DNA of 45,041 nucleotides from positions 1-45,041 of the forward strand of contig JAHDFW010000005.1 of assembly GCA_020627945.1 (NCBI GenBank). The letters are read 5' to 3'. Made by a program: the position numbers and the translations under genes. Within the stretch, counting starts at the first letter, position 1. Each line of letters starts with the position of its first letter. Below the pieces are notes generated by a model. The model made no database searches. It was not told the origin of the DNA and saw nothing but the letters and a program-made list of their open reading frames with translations. Origin of the DNA: Cytophagales bacterium. GTDB taxonomy: Bacteria; Bacteroidota; Bacteroidia; Cytophagales; JAHDFW01. Positions 1 to 7,321 of this stretch are shown one piece after another.

Positions 1-486
1 GCTCCTACAAAGATGAGTGTTATGGATGCTCGTAATAAGCGAAAAGAAGATTTGCGAAAGGAAATGGATGAGTATTCGACAGGAGATATTTCTTTGAAAA
101 CTCGTGAAAGACAATACGAGATAAGAAAAGAAAAGTCTGAACAGATAGCCAATTTTGCTCCTGTAAAGATGAGTGTAATGGATGCAAGGGCCAAAAAACG
201 TGAAAACTTACGCGAAGAAATGGACAAATACTCTACAGGAGATATTGCTCTTAAAACTCGTGAAAGTCAATATGCTATTCGTAAAGAGAAATCTGAACAA
301 ATGGCCAATTACACTGGTACGGTGAAGATGAGTGTGGTAGAGGCACGTAATAAAAAACGTGAGGACCTGAGAAAAGAGATGTCTAAGTATTCAACTGGTG
401 ATATCAAACTTTCAGATTTAGAGAAACGTGCTAAAGCAAGAAGAGTTAAGTCTCGTGAGATGGCTTCTTACCAAGGGTCATTCAAA
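1..486 (+). repeat. In-frame tandem repeats, period 156-159 bp
   Basis: Units start at about 1, 157 and 316, as judged from the ATG of the KMSV motif at 13, 169 and 328 (spacings of 156 and 159 bp). A degenerate fourth, shorter unit begins near 475. Units 1 and 2 are nearly identical at the protein level, while their DNA differs at many third codon positions. The duplication is therefore old and kept by selection on the protein. More units may lie upstream of the window. Confidence 0.75.
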
Positions 487-768
487 GTACGAGATATTCA
501 AAAACATCAGAAGAAGATTCGTAAGAAGGCTAGTGATATTGCAAACTATCAAGGAGATATCAAAATTGCCAGAAGAAAGAAAGGTGTGCATCCAAGTGTT
601 ATGTACCGTCAGGGATGGAACAACGATCGTAAGAAAAAGGAGAAGCAACGTCGTAAGGCTCTTAAGAAATCTCGTAGAAAAGGAGATTTGGAGAAACCAA
701 ATTACCTCAAAAACAAGTTGCCGAAACCTGGGTACGATCCAAGAGAAGCGGAAATCTGGTACAAGTAA
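1..768 (+). CDS. Lys/Arg-rich tandem-repeat protein, 5'-truncated by the window edge
   Basis: The frame is open from base 1 (Ala-Pro-Thr-Lys before the first Met at 13) and matches the start of the later repeat units, so the gene begins upstream of the window and Met at 13 is not its start. At least 255 residues are visible. Three units of 52-53 residues repeat the pattern KMSVMDAR, a charged helix, EMxxYSTGDI, then a basic helix ending in (M/I)AN(Y/F) or MASY. They are followed by a shorter YQGSFKVRD / YQGDIKIARR block, and then by a non-repeated tail with HPSVMYRQGW and KPGYDPREAEIWYK. No catalytic motif is seen. C-terminal regions of this type, with YxGxIK steps and an HPS..Y motif near the end, occur in long uncharacterised Bacteroidota proteins as far as I recall. 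A structural or surface-associated role is only a guess. Confidence 0.7.
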   Translation, partial: APTKMSVMDARNKRKEDLRKEMDEYSTGDISLKTRERQYEIRKEKSEQIANFAPVKMSVMDARAKKRENLREEMDKYSTGDIALKTRESQYAIRKEKSEQMANYTGTVKMSVVEARNKKREDLRKEMSKYSTGDIKLSDLEKRAKARRVKSREMASYQGSFKVRDIQKHQKKIRKKASDIANYQGDIKIARRKKGVHPSVMYRQGWNNDRKKKEKQRRKALKKSRRKGDLEKPNYLKNKLPKPGYDPREAEIWYK

Positions 769-869
769 TTTACCGAAACTACTTAGAACAATTATTGAAA
801 CTCTTTGTGATGAGTTTGAACTAGTCACGAGGAATAGTTGTTCATGTGATATACAAAAGAATAGTAAAA

Positions 870-1205
870 ATGGAATTGACCAATTTAGAAAGAGTGGATC
901 AGTTGAATGAAATAAACGAATTGTCTCACTCTAAACCTGTGATCATATTTAAGCATAGTACGCGTTGCTCTATCAGTGATATGGCTTTAAGACGTGTAAA
1001 GGAATCAGGAGGTTTAGAACGAAACCCAGAAGTGTATTATTTGGATTTATTAAAGTTCAGAAATGTTTCAGATGAGATTGCTTCTAGGTATGATGTGTCT
1101 CATGCTTCTCCGCAGACTATTATTATTAAAGATGGTAAAGCAGTTGAAGATTTATCTCACTTTGATATCTCGGCTGATAATCTCAACGAGATTCTTACCG
1201 CTTAG
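870..1205 (+). CDS. ytxJ: Bacilliredoxin-like monothiol protein (YtxJ family)
   Basis: This 111-residue thioredoxin-fold protein has a single active-site cysteine, Cys33, in HSTRCSIS. That is the position of the TCPxS-type motif of YtxJ bacilliredoxins, which remove bacillithiol from S-bacillithiolated proteins. The later ASPQTIII segment carries the cis-proline expected before the third strand (SP-Q-T). The ATG at 870 is chosen over a GTG at 846 because family members begin shortly before the first strand and the extra eight residues look like leader sequence. It stands alone on the + strand and converges with the acetyltransferase gene seven bases downstream. The bacillithiol synthesis genes are not in the window, so use of bacillithiol by this organism is inferred from the family. 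Confidence 0.8.
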   Translation: MELTNLERVDQLNEINELSHSKPVIIFKHSTRCSISDMALRRVKESGGLERNPEVYYLDLLKFRNVSDEIASRYDVSHASPQTIIIKDGKAVEDLSHFDISADNLNEILTA

Positions 1206-1211
1206 CATTAA

Positions 1212-1718
1212 TTAAAATATTAATTGCATTTCAATGGCATCTATCCATTCATTTTGAGATAGAAGCCATTGTTTTTTTATACCGCATTGCTCGAAATTAC
1301 ATGAGCGAAAAAGTTGAATACTAGCCAAATTATCCGAAGGAATTGTAGCATAGAGTTGATGCATGTTTAAGCGCTCTTTACAATGATGTAATAGCCGTTT
1401 TAAAGCCTTTTTTCCATGACCTTGAGCACGTTCATCTTTTCGAATTACGATTCCAATTCCTGCTCTACGATTGAGAGGATCAAAATCATATAAGTCTACA
1501 GCACCAATAGTTTTGCCTTCTTTTTCTACGATAAGCCTAAGCTGCTTTGTAGTGTAAATGTCAAGATGGGCCGATTCTAAATATTGAGTCAAAACATGTC
1601 TTGAAAAAGGAGTGGTTATGGATCCCAGATACCAAAGATCTTGATCATTTTCGATTTCATACAGGAAGTCTAGATCGGTAGGTTCTAATGCACGAAGTTG
1701 AATTTCTTGATTTGCCAT
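1212..1718 (-). CDS. GNAT-family N-acetyltransferase (RimJ/RimL/SpeG-like)
   Basis: The protein has 168 residues. Acetyl-CoA binding motif A is visible as GIGIVIRKDERAQGHGKKAL (about residues 87-106), with the Q-x-x-G-x-G/A turn at QGHGKKA. Motif B follows as the asparagine-containing N-L-A-S-I-Q-L-F-x-x-x-x-F segment near 130-142. The N-terminal RALEPTDLDFLYEIEND is typical of the RimJ/RimL and SpeG subgroup. The substrate (a protein N terminus, polyamine or other amine) cannot be told from sequence. Its ATG shares one base with the dapF stop (TAATG), so the two genes are probably co-transcribed and translationally coupled. Confidence 0.85.
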   Translation of the reverse strand: MANQEIQLRALEPTDLDFLYEIENDQDLWYLGSITTPFSRHVLTQYLESAHLDIYTTKQLRLIVEKEGKTIGAVDLYDFDPLNRRAGIGIVIRKDERAQGHGKKALKRLLHHCKERLNMHQLYATIPSDNLASIQLFRSCNFEQCGIKKQWLLSQNEWIDAIEMQLIF

Positions 1719-2515
1719 TACGCTTGTTTGAATATACCGTTGAAAACTTGTTTAGCTGGTCCACATAGCCAAATATTTGAAAACCCGTCATTGGAATACT
1801 TGAATAAAACTTTTAGTTGCCCACCTTTGGTATTTACGTTTATTTCGTTGCTTCCGTGTATTTGGCCATAAACCAATGAGCAAGCTGTTACTCCCGTACC
1901 ACAAGAAAGAGTCTCATCTTCAACTCCTCGTTCATAGGTGCGCATTTTAAACTCATTAGAATTTACTGCTTCAACGATATTTACATTTGTTCCGTTTTGA
2001 TGGTTAAAGCGTTCATGATATCGAATCTCTCTCCCAAAATTTATGAGATTATATTCGTTGACATTTTCTACCATCCGGACGTAATGAGGAGAGCCTGTGT
2101 TTAGGTAATAATCTTCATTGATTTGATCTATACTTCCTACATCGTTCATTTTTATTTTAACGTAGCCAAAACCAGAATGGTCGGTACTATAATCTCCTTG
2201 ATGCAAACCATCTATTGCTAGGAAGTTGAGGTGCTCACGTTTAAAATTCAAATGCTCAACACAAAAGGCTATTGCTGCTCGACTCCCATTCCCACAAAAA
2301 CTTTGAGAAGCATCAGGATTGTAAAAATTCATGGAGAAGTCTGAATTATATTGATCATCTTTTTCTATTAGAATCAATCCGTCTGATCCAATACCGAATT
2401 TACGATCGCACATTTTTTGAATTAACTCAGGGCTTTGATCAAAGAAATTGGTCCTATTATCGACGATAATAAAATCATTTCCAGTTCCTTGATATTTGAA
2501 GAAATTTATTTCCAT
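1718..2515 (-). CDS. dapF: Diaminopimelate epimerase
   Basis: DapF interconverts LL- and meso-diaminopimelate, giving the peptidoglycan cross-linking residue and the precursor of lysine. At 265 residues the length is normal. The two catalytic cysteines are seen as Cys74 in FCGNGSRA and Cys205 in DETLSCGTGVTA. The N-terminal FKYQGTGNDFIIVDN and the GIGSDGLILI segment are also family signatures. It is the first gene of a two-gene minus-strand unit with the GNAT gene. It diverges from the LOG-family gene across a 116-bp gap, which is AT-rich and should contain both promoters. No exact TAnnTTTG match was found for the minus strand. Confidence 0.96.
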   Translation of the reverse strand: MEINFFKYQGTGNDFIIVDNRTNFFDQSPELIQKMCDRKFGIGSDGLILIEKDDQYNSDFSMNFYNPDASQSFCGNGSRAAIAFCVEHLNFKREHLNFLAIDGLHQGDYSTDHSGFGYVKIKMNDVGSIDQINEDYYLNTGSPHYVRMVENVNEYNLINFGREIRYHERFNHQNGTNVNIVEAVNSNEFKMRTYERGVEDETLSCGTGVTACSLVYGQIHGSNEINVNTKGGQLKVLFKYSNDGFSNIWLCGPAKQVFNGIFKQA

Positions 2516-2631
2516 AACTCTATCGAAAATATATCCTAATTATACATTTTTATTCACTAAAATTTGAACTAAACCGTTGTTTTTAATGTATATTTAGGCT
2601 GTTTTTCAAATGTAGAACAAAAATTAAAAGA

Positions 2632-3345
2632 ATGGCAAACGAAGAGGATAATAAAATAAAGAACGCGTTTAAGGAAAAGGATTGGAACGATATTAAAACT
2701 AAAGATTCTTGGCAGATTTTTAAGGTTATGTCAGAATTTGTAGAGGGGTTTGAAACTTTATCCAAAATTGGACCTTGTGTTTCAATTTTTGGTTCGGCAA
2801 GAACAAAATCAGATCATAAATATTATAAAATGGCAGAGGAGATTGCTTCTATGCTTGTTCGTCATGGGTATGGTGTAATTACAGGTGGTGGACCTGGTAT
2901 TATGGAAGCTGGTAATAAAGGAGCTCGTGCAGAAAATGGAAAATCAGTAGGATTAAATATTGAGCTTCCATTTGAGCAATTTAATAATCAATACATTGAC
3001 TCAGACAAATTGATCAACTTCGACTATTTCTTTGTTCGTAAAGTAATGTTCATGAAATACGCTCAAGGATTCATTGTAATGCCTGGTGGATTTGGAACAC
3101 TAGACGAGTTGTTTGAAGCAATTACGTTGATACAAACTAAGAAAGTAGGGGAGTTTCCAATTGTATTAGTTGGTAAATCTTATTGGGAAGGTCTTATGAA
3201 ATGGGTTAAGGAAGTAATGCTTGATGAAGAGCATAACATTAGTCCAGAAGATTTAGATCTAATGAAAATGGTAGATACTGCCGAAGAAGCAGTTAAAGTA
3301 ATCGATGATTTCTACAATCAGTATTTATTGTCGCCAAACTTCTAA
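2632..3345 (+). CDS. LOG-family protein (TIGR00730; nucleoside 5'-monophosphate phosphoribohydrolase-like)
   Basis: This 237-residue Rossmann-fold protein has both family signatures: GGGPGIMEA at about residues 85-93 and PGGFGTLDE at about 151-159. The latter carries the conserved glutamate that lies at the nucleotide/ribose site. Relatives were long annotated as lysine decarboxylases but many cleave nucleoside monophosphates, including cytokinin ribotides, to base and ribose 5-phosphate. The N-terminal ~45 residues are charged and helical, as in the larger bacterial subgroup. A weak promoter-like pair, TTTG at 2563 and TATATTTA at 2589, lies upstream. A terminator follows at 3359-3398. Confidence 0.85.
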   Translation: MANEEDNKIKNAFKEKDWNDIKTKDSWQIFKVMSEFVEGFETLSKIGPCVSIFGSARTKSDHKYYKMAEEIASMLVRHGYGVITGGGPGIMEAGNKGARAENGKSVGLNIELPFEQFNNQYIDSDKLINFDYFFVRKVMFMKYAQGFIVMPGGFGTLDELFEAITLIQTKKVGEFPIVLVGKSYWEGLMKWVKEVMLDEEHNISPEDLDLMKMVDTAEEAVKVIDDFYNQYLLSPNF

Positions 3346-3358
3346 TTGAAAAATTAAG

Positions 3359-3398
3359 GCCTTTTTTGAACCAGTTCCGGAGATTAAAAGGCTTTTTT
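3359..3398 (+). terminator. Putative Rho-independent terminator after the LOG-family gene
   Basis: GCCTTTT at 3359-3365 is the exact reverse complement of AAAAGGC at 3386-3392. A run of six T follows at 3393-3398. The 20-nt loop is long and includes a possible small inner stem. It lies 14 bp after the stop codon and 30 bp before the next gene. Confidence 0.55.
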
Positions 3399-3428
3399 CT
3401 ATTTAAACAAAATTGAGTGGAGTCGTTA

Positions 3429-4502
3429 ATGAATAAAAAAGAACTGTTCATTCTAACATTGATCATAGGTTTGATCTTTGGAGCAACGATAGCGTACTTC
3501 GCATACAAAATGGATAAGGCGGAACTGATGAGTAAAAACCTTACAGTTCATCAACAGTCGCAATATCAAATCTACTCTGTAGATATACCCAAGAATGTGA
3601 ATTTTGCAGGAGAACCTGTTCCTGTTCATCAGCCCGATATTTTAAAAAGACTGGACGAAGAAATTCATCGTAACACATTTTATCATTCGTCTACCATAGT
3701 TACCATAAAAAGGGCTAATCAGTATTTTCCGATGATTAGCAAGATTTTAAAGGGCTATGGAATCCCTGATGATTTCAAATACGTGGCAGTCGCAGAAAGT
3801 AATTTGCAGAATGTTACTTCCCCTGCTGGTGCAGTTGGATTTTGGCAGTTTATGAAACCTACGGGGCGTGAGTTTGGATTAGAAATTAGTGCTTTAACCG
3901 ATGATTATGGTCAGCCAGTAATTGATGAGAGAATGCACGTTGAGAAAGCAACACATGCGGCATGCAAGTATCTTAAAAGCATGTACAAGGAATTGGGGAA
4001 TTGGACTAACGTAGCTGCATCATATAACCGAGGTCTGAATGCATTCAAAAAAGCGCAGAAAAAACAAAGAGTTACTTCCTACTACGATCTTAGGTTGAAT
4101 AGGGAAACGTCACATTATGTGTTTAGAATAGTTGCGCTTAAGGAAATTATGAATAAACCTGAAAAATACGGTTTTCATATCCCTAAATTACAACGCTATA
4201 GTAATGAACCTTATGATGAGGTGCGTGTAGACACGTCCATCAACGATTTGGTAACTTTTGCTCATCAATTTGAATTAACTTATAAGTCTTTTAGGTTGGC
4301 TAATCCTTGGTTAACTTCGAATAAACTACCGAACGAGGAGGGAAATTCGTACTTTATAAAAATTCCTAAGTATCGTGATTTAAACGATGAAATGCCTGCT
4401 TCTGATTCTACTTATTCAGATAGTGTTGAAACCGAAATACTCGATATTGATTCGGTAGCGGAACCCTTAACTGAAGAAAGTACAGCGGTAGATTCTATCT
4501 AA
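3429..4502 (+). CDS. Membrane-anchored lytic transglycosylase (SLT/GH23, MltD-like, without clear LysM)
   Basis: This 357-residue protein should cut peptidoglycan glycan strands. One hydrophobic segment at about residues 6-26 is an uncleaved signal anchor or signal peptide. The SLT domain covers roughly 95-225. The catalytic glutamate is Glu123 in AVAESNL, followed by GAVGFWQFMKPTG and the ASYNRG motif, which corresponds to the AxYNxG motif of the family. The C-terminal part (about 255-320) has a degenerate LysM-like stretch ending in YFIKIPKY, then an acidic Ser/Asp/Glu tail. ATG at 3429 is preferred to GTG at 3417 because the signal begins MNKKE. A second transglycosylase gene lies about 1 kb downstream. 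A large hairpin begins inside its stop codon. Confidence 0.85.
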   Translation: MNKKELFILTLIIGLIFGATIAYFAYKMDKAELMSKNLTVHQQSQYQIYSVDIPKNVNFAGEPVPVHQPDILKRLDEEIHRNTFYHSSTIVTIKRANQYFPMISKILKGYGIPDDFKYVAVAESNLQNVTSPAGAVGFWQFMKPTGREFGLEISALTDDYGQPVIDERMHVEKATHAACKYLKSMYKELGNWTNVAASYNRGLNAFKKAQKKQRVTSYYDLRLNRETSHYVFRIVALKEIMNKPEKYGFHIPKLQRYSNEPYDEVRVDTSINDLVTFAHQFELTYKSFRLANPWLTSNKLPNEEGNSYFIKIPKYRDLNDEMPASDSTYSDSVETEILDIDSVAEPLTEESTAVDSI

Positions 4503-4553
4503 CGTGAGTTCAGGATAAGAACTCCGACAAAATTCTTATCCCGAACTCACGTT
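4501..4553. terminator. Long near-perfect hairpin overlapping the stop codon of the transglycosylase gene
   Basis: The 21-nt arm at 4501-4521 pairs with 4533-4553, with a single A/C mismatch at 4512 and an 11-nt loop. The left arm begins in the TAA stop (4500-4502). There is no T tract on either side, so this is either a factor-dependent or processing hairpin, or an mRNA 3' end stabiliser, rather than a classical intrinsic terminator. Confidence 0.5.
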
Positions 4554-4595
4554 ATCTAAGTTGTAACAATTCAATAGCCTTCTCGTTATGGAGGC

Positions 4596-5387
4596 ATGAA
4601 ACGACTACTTATTTCGATTATAATATTCTTATTTGGGTTTAATACTTACGCCCAAATTGCCCGAGAATCTCTTCTGAAAAATTTAACAAGGAAATCACAG
4701 AATGGAGATACTTTACTAGTGCACGTATTTGTACCACTTTGTGATAATGATAATCAAGGTATTGTCCCAGTGTCTAGAACTTTGGGAAATGGATTAGACC
4801 TTAAGAATAATTTGTATTGGGGAGCTATGTATGGAGTTAAAACCAGACTTATTAAGTCAGCAAATTATAGGTTGGTGTCTTCTTCAAATCCATCCAACCC
4901 CAATGTGCTTGAAAGAATTGTATTGCACGGTTCTACTTCCGATTCTGCCCCCGTAAAAATTGTATTAGATGCCTATAGAGGAGATCGAATGGAGTCCTGT
5001 CTCAAAGATTTTCTGAATGAATCAGCTGGACTAACTGGAACGTTGAAATCCGATTTAGTAGTTTTTAATGGCCATAACGGATTAATGGATTATCCAGATT
5101 TAGATCCCATCTATTATAAACCTAGTACTAAAAGCAAAGAAGTAGCGGTTATCGGATGTGTTTCATATGAATATTTCAAGCCATATTTTCTTAAGGCCCA
5201 AGTATACCCGTTATTAACTACAAGAGGTTTGATGGCTCCAGAAGGGTATGTGTTGGAAGCTTTACTTAATTCATGGATACAATTACGGTCAGCAGCGTAC
5301 ATTGAGGAGCAAGTCGAATTGAGTTATAATCAATACCAAAAATGTGGTATGAAAGGGGCAAGGTGGTTATTTAAAAGTGGTTGGTAA
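4596..5387 (+). CDS. Secreted protein of unknown function
   Basis: I do not recognise the family with confidence. The 263-residue product starts with a signal peptide (MKRLLISIIIFLFGFNTYAQ, cleavage probably after Ala19 or Gln20). It then has a mature part of about 243 residues without membrane segments. Two hydrophobic strands end in a histidine (LVVFNGHNG, His160) and a cysteine (VAVIGCVS, Cys188). That order and spacing loosely resembles the His/Cys dyad of clan CD (caspase-fold) peptidases, but the glycine after His is replaced and no other support is visible. The gene sits between two lytic transglycosylases, so an envelope role is possible. Directly before its ATG lies a GGAGG, too close to act as a normal ribosome site, and a three-codon frame overlaps the start. 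Confidence 0.7.
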   Translation: MKRLLISIIIFLFGFNTYAQIARESLLKNLTRKSQNGDTLLVHVFVPLCDNDNQGIVPVSRTLGNGLDLKNNLYWGAMYGVKTRLIKSANYRLVSSSNPSNPNVLERIVLHGSTSDSAPVKIVLDAYRGDRMESCLKDFLNESAGLTGTLKSDLVVFNGHNGLMDYPDLDPIYYKPSTKSKEVAVIGCVSYEYFKPYFLKAQVYPLLTTRGLMAPEGYVLEALLNSWIQLRSAAYIEEQVELSYNQYQKCGMKGARWLFKSGW

Positions 5388-5460
5388 TTGACCCAAATTA
5401 AAATGCTTCAATAAAATGTTGTTATCGTTGTGCTTTTCTGCGATATTGGGTCAAATTTTT
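5388..5460 (+). terminator. Weak candidate terminator with a large loop
   Basis: TTGACCCAA at 5388-5396, immediately after the stop codon, is the exact reverse complement of TTGGGTCAA at 5446-5454. It is followed closely by a run of five T (5456-5460). The loop of 49 nt is long, so the hairpin may form only with extra internal structure. It could instead be a pair of operator half-sites upstream of the next gene. Confidence 0.3.
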
Positions 5461-5504
5461 GATCTTTTCGACAACCAAAATCCATTTTGTCCGTTAATAT
5501 TCTA

Positions 5505-6881
5505 ATGAGGAAAGAAACGTTAAGCATATTACTATGTATTATGCTGTTTGGTACTGCTATTGGGCAAGTTCAAGACAGCACTTTAAATCTAGCTCTTGAT
5601 GAAGAGATAGTTGCTTGCGATAGCCTTGCAGACGAATTAGCATTTTTCACTATAGCTGAAATTACAGATCAACTTGATAGTATTGAAAATAAAGTTCCGC
5701 TAACTTATAATGGATATACCGGCGGCTTCATTAATTATTTCACGGTTCGTAAGCGTAGTTACATTCGTACCATGCAAGAACGTAAGGAACTTTTCTTTCC
5801 TATGTTCGAAAAGAAGTTGAAAGAGGCAGGTATCCCAGATGAACTTAAATATCTTTCCATTGTTGAGTCAGGTTTAAATCCACGCGCAAGGTCTAATGCA
5901 GGTGCAGTAGGTCTTTGGCAATTTATTCCAAGTACAGGTCGAATGATGGGACTCAAAGTGGATAAATACTTTGATGAACGATATGATCCGGAAAAAGCAA
6001 CCGAAGCGGCATGTAAGTATTTATTGAGTCTATACAATAAGTTTGGGGATTGGCGCTATGCTATTGCTGCTTATAATTGTGGCCCAGGTAATGTTTCAAA
6101 AGCACGTAGAAAGTCTGGTTATAGCAAAGATTTTTGGAAGGTATATAAATATCTACCTCGTGAAACCAGAGGTTACGTGCCTCAGTTCATGGCCATTATG
6201 TATGCTATGAAGTTTAATGAAATGTATAACCTGTATCCAGATAAAATTGAATTTTTGCCAGAGTATGAGGTTTATGAAATCAATGAGTATTGCAATTTGG
6301 ATACTCTATGTAAAATGCTAGACCTTTGCTTCGAAGATGTTCAGAAATTAAACGGGACATTAAAATTCCACTATATTCCTGCAGGTGCTGAATATGAGTT
6401 GAAATTACCAAGCGAAGCTTCGTTGGATTTTATATCAAGAAATTGTGAGATAATGGATTCGTGTCGTCAACGAGATAATGTCGTTCCAGTATATGTAGTT
6501 GAAAATAAACCTTCGGGAGGAGGTAAACAGAAAATAGTTCATCGAGTTAAAAGCGGAGAGTACCTTGGTAAAATAGCTAATCGTTATGGTGTCTCAATTC
6601 GAGATCTTAGAAAGTGGAATGGTATTTCGGGCAATACAATTAGAATAGGGCAGCGGATTACAGTTTGGAAAGGGACTAATTATTCTCCACCTGCTCAGAG
6701 TGTTGCGAAAAATACTAACCCCATTCCTATGCCTAATTCGAAAACTCATATTGTTCAGCCAGGAGACACTCTTTGGGATATTTCCAGAAAATATAAGGAT
6801 GTTACTCCAGAACAACTTAAGAGGCTCAATAACCTGAAAGACAACAAAATTAAACCAGGACAGAAACTAATTCTTGGTTAA
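5505..6881 (+). CDS. mltD: Secreted lytic transglycosylase with two LysM domains (MltD-like)
   Basis: The 458-residue product has a signal peptide (about residues 1-21, ending in GTAIGQ). Its SLT/GH23 domain has catalytic Glu121 in SIVESGL, then GAVGLWQFIPSTG, and AAYNCGPGNV for glycan binding. Two C-terminal LysM domains follow: the first near 344-388 (HRVKSGEYLGKIANRYGVS), the second near 414-457 (HIVQPGDTLWDISRKY). LysM domains hold the enzyme on peptidoglycan. The protein is thus a fuller version of the enzyme at 3429-4502. ATG at 5505 is chosen over an upstream in-frame TTG at 5487, since it begins the charged n-region of the signal peptide. Symbol given by domain likeness, not proven orthology. 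Confidence 0.88.
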   Translation: MRKETLSILLCIMLFGTAIGQVQDSTLNLALDEEIVACDSLADELAFFTIAEITDQLDSIENKVPLTYNGYTGGFINYFTVRKRSYIRTMQERKELFFPMFEKKLKEAGIPDELKYLSIVESGLNPRARSNAGAVGLWQFIPSTGRMMGLKVDKYFDERYDPEKATEAACKYLLSLYNKFGDWRYAIAAYNCGPGNVSKARRKSGYSKDFWKVYKYLPRETRGYVPQFMAIMYAMKFNEMYNLYPDKIEFLPEYEVYEINEYCNLDTLCKMLDLCFEDVQKLNGTLKFHYIPAGAEYELKLPSEASLDFISRNCEIMDSCRQRDNVVPVYVVENKPSGGGKQKIVHRVKSGEYLGKIANRYGVSIRDLRKWNGISGNTIRIGQRITVWKGTNYSPPAQSVAKNTNPIPMPNSKTHIVQPGDTLWDISRKYKDVTPEQLKRLNNLKDNKIKPGQKLILG

Positions 6882-6943
6882 TCTCTACATTTCGTTTTCC
6901 TTTGTATCTGGTAGATTCTTTATTATAACCAGAAAATAAAATA

Positions 6944-7321
6944 ATGAAACAGATCATTTTTACGAAAGAGGCACCTGCTCCTATAGGTCCTTATAATCAG
7001 GCAGTACTTGTGGATAATACGTTATACGTATCTGGACAGATCGCAATTGACGCTTACACAGACAGTCTTGTAATGGACACTATTGAAAAAGAAACCGAAA
7101 TGGTAATGACAAACTTAGGGTTTGTTCTTAAGGCGGCAGATATGGATTACTCCAATATCATTAAAACTTCCATATTCATTAGTGACATGGGAAATTTCTC
7201 AAGGATCAATGAGGTTTATGCTCGTTACTTCGAATCAGATTTTCCAGCAAGAGAAACAGTAGAAGTTAGCTGTCTACCAAAAAGCGTGAATGTTGAAATT
7301 AGTTGTGTTGCAGTAAAATAA
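6944..7321 (+). CDS. ridA: RidA family enamine/imine deaminase
   Basis: The 125-residue product matches the full length of RidA/YjgF proteins, trimeric enzymes that hydrolyse reactive 2-aminoacrylate and related imines released by PLP enzymes. The opening APAPIGPYNQAV, the LYVSGQI strand and the C-terminal FPARETVEVSCLP with Arg103, which binds the substrate carboxylate, are all seen. The ATG follows an A-rich stretch. The stop codon abuts the stop of the minus-strand gene without a single base between them, so the two convergent transcripts must overlap or share a terminator within coding sequence. Confidence 0.93.
   Translation: MKQIIFTKEAPAPIGPYNQAVLVDNTLYVSGQIAIDAYTDSLVMDTIEKETEMVMTNLGFVLKAADMDYSNIIKTSIFISDMGNFSRINEVYARYFESDFPARETVEVSCLPKSVNVEISCVAVK

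Noticed and set aside
13-15. ATG at 13 as true start of the repeat protein
   Set aside because: The frame is open to base 1, and the residues before this Met match the later repeat units, so it is an internal Met.
1-486. Regular repeats as a CRISPR array
   Set aside because: The repeats are protein coding, 156-159 bp long and in frame, without spacers of unique sequence.
428-910. 160-codon frame on the + strand over the end of the repeat protein
   Set aside because: It is out of frame with the clear repeat protein and runs into the bacilliredoxin gene; the composition is that of a shifted basic gene.
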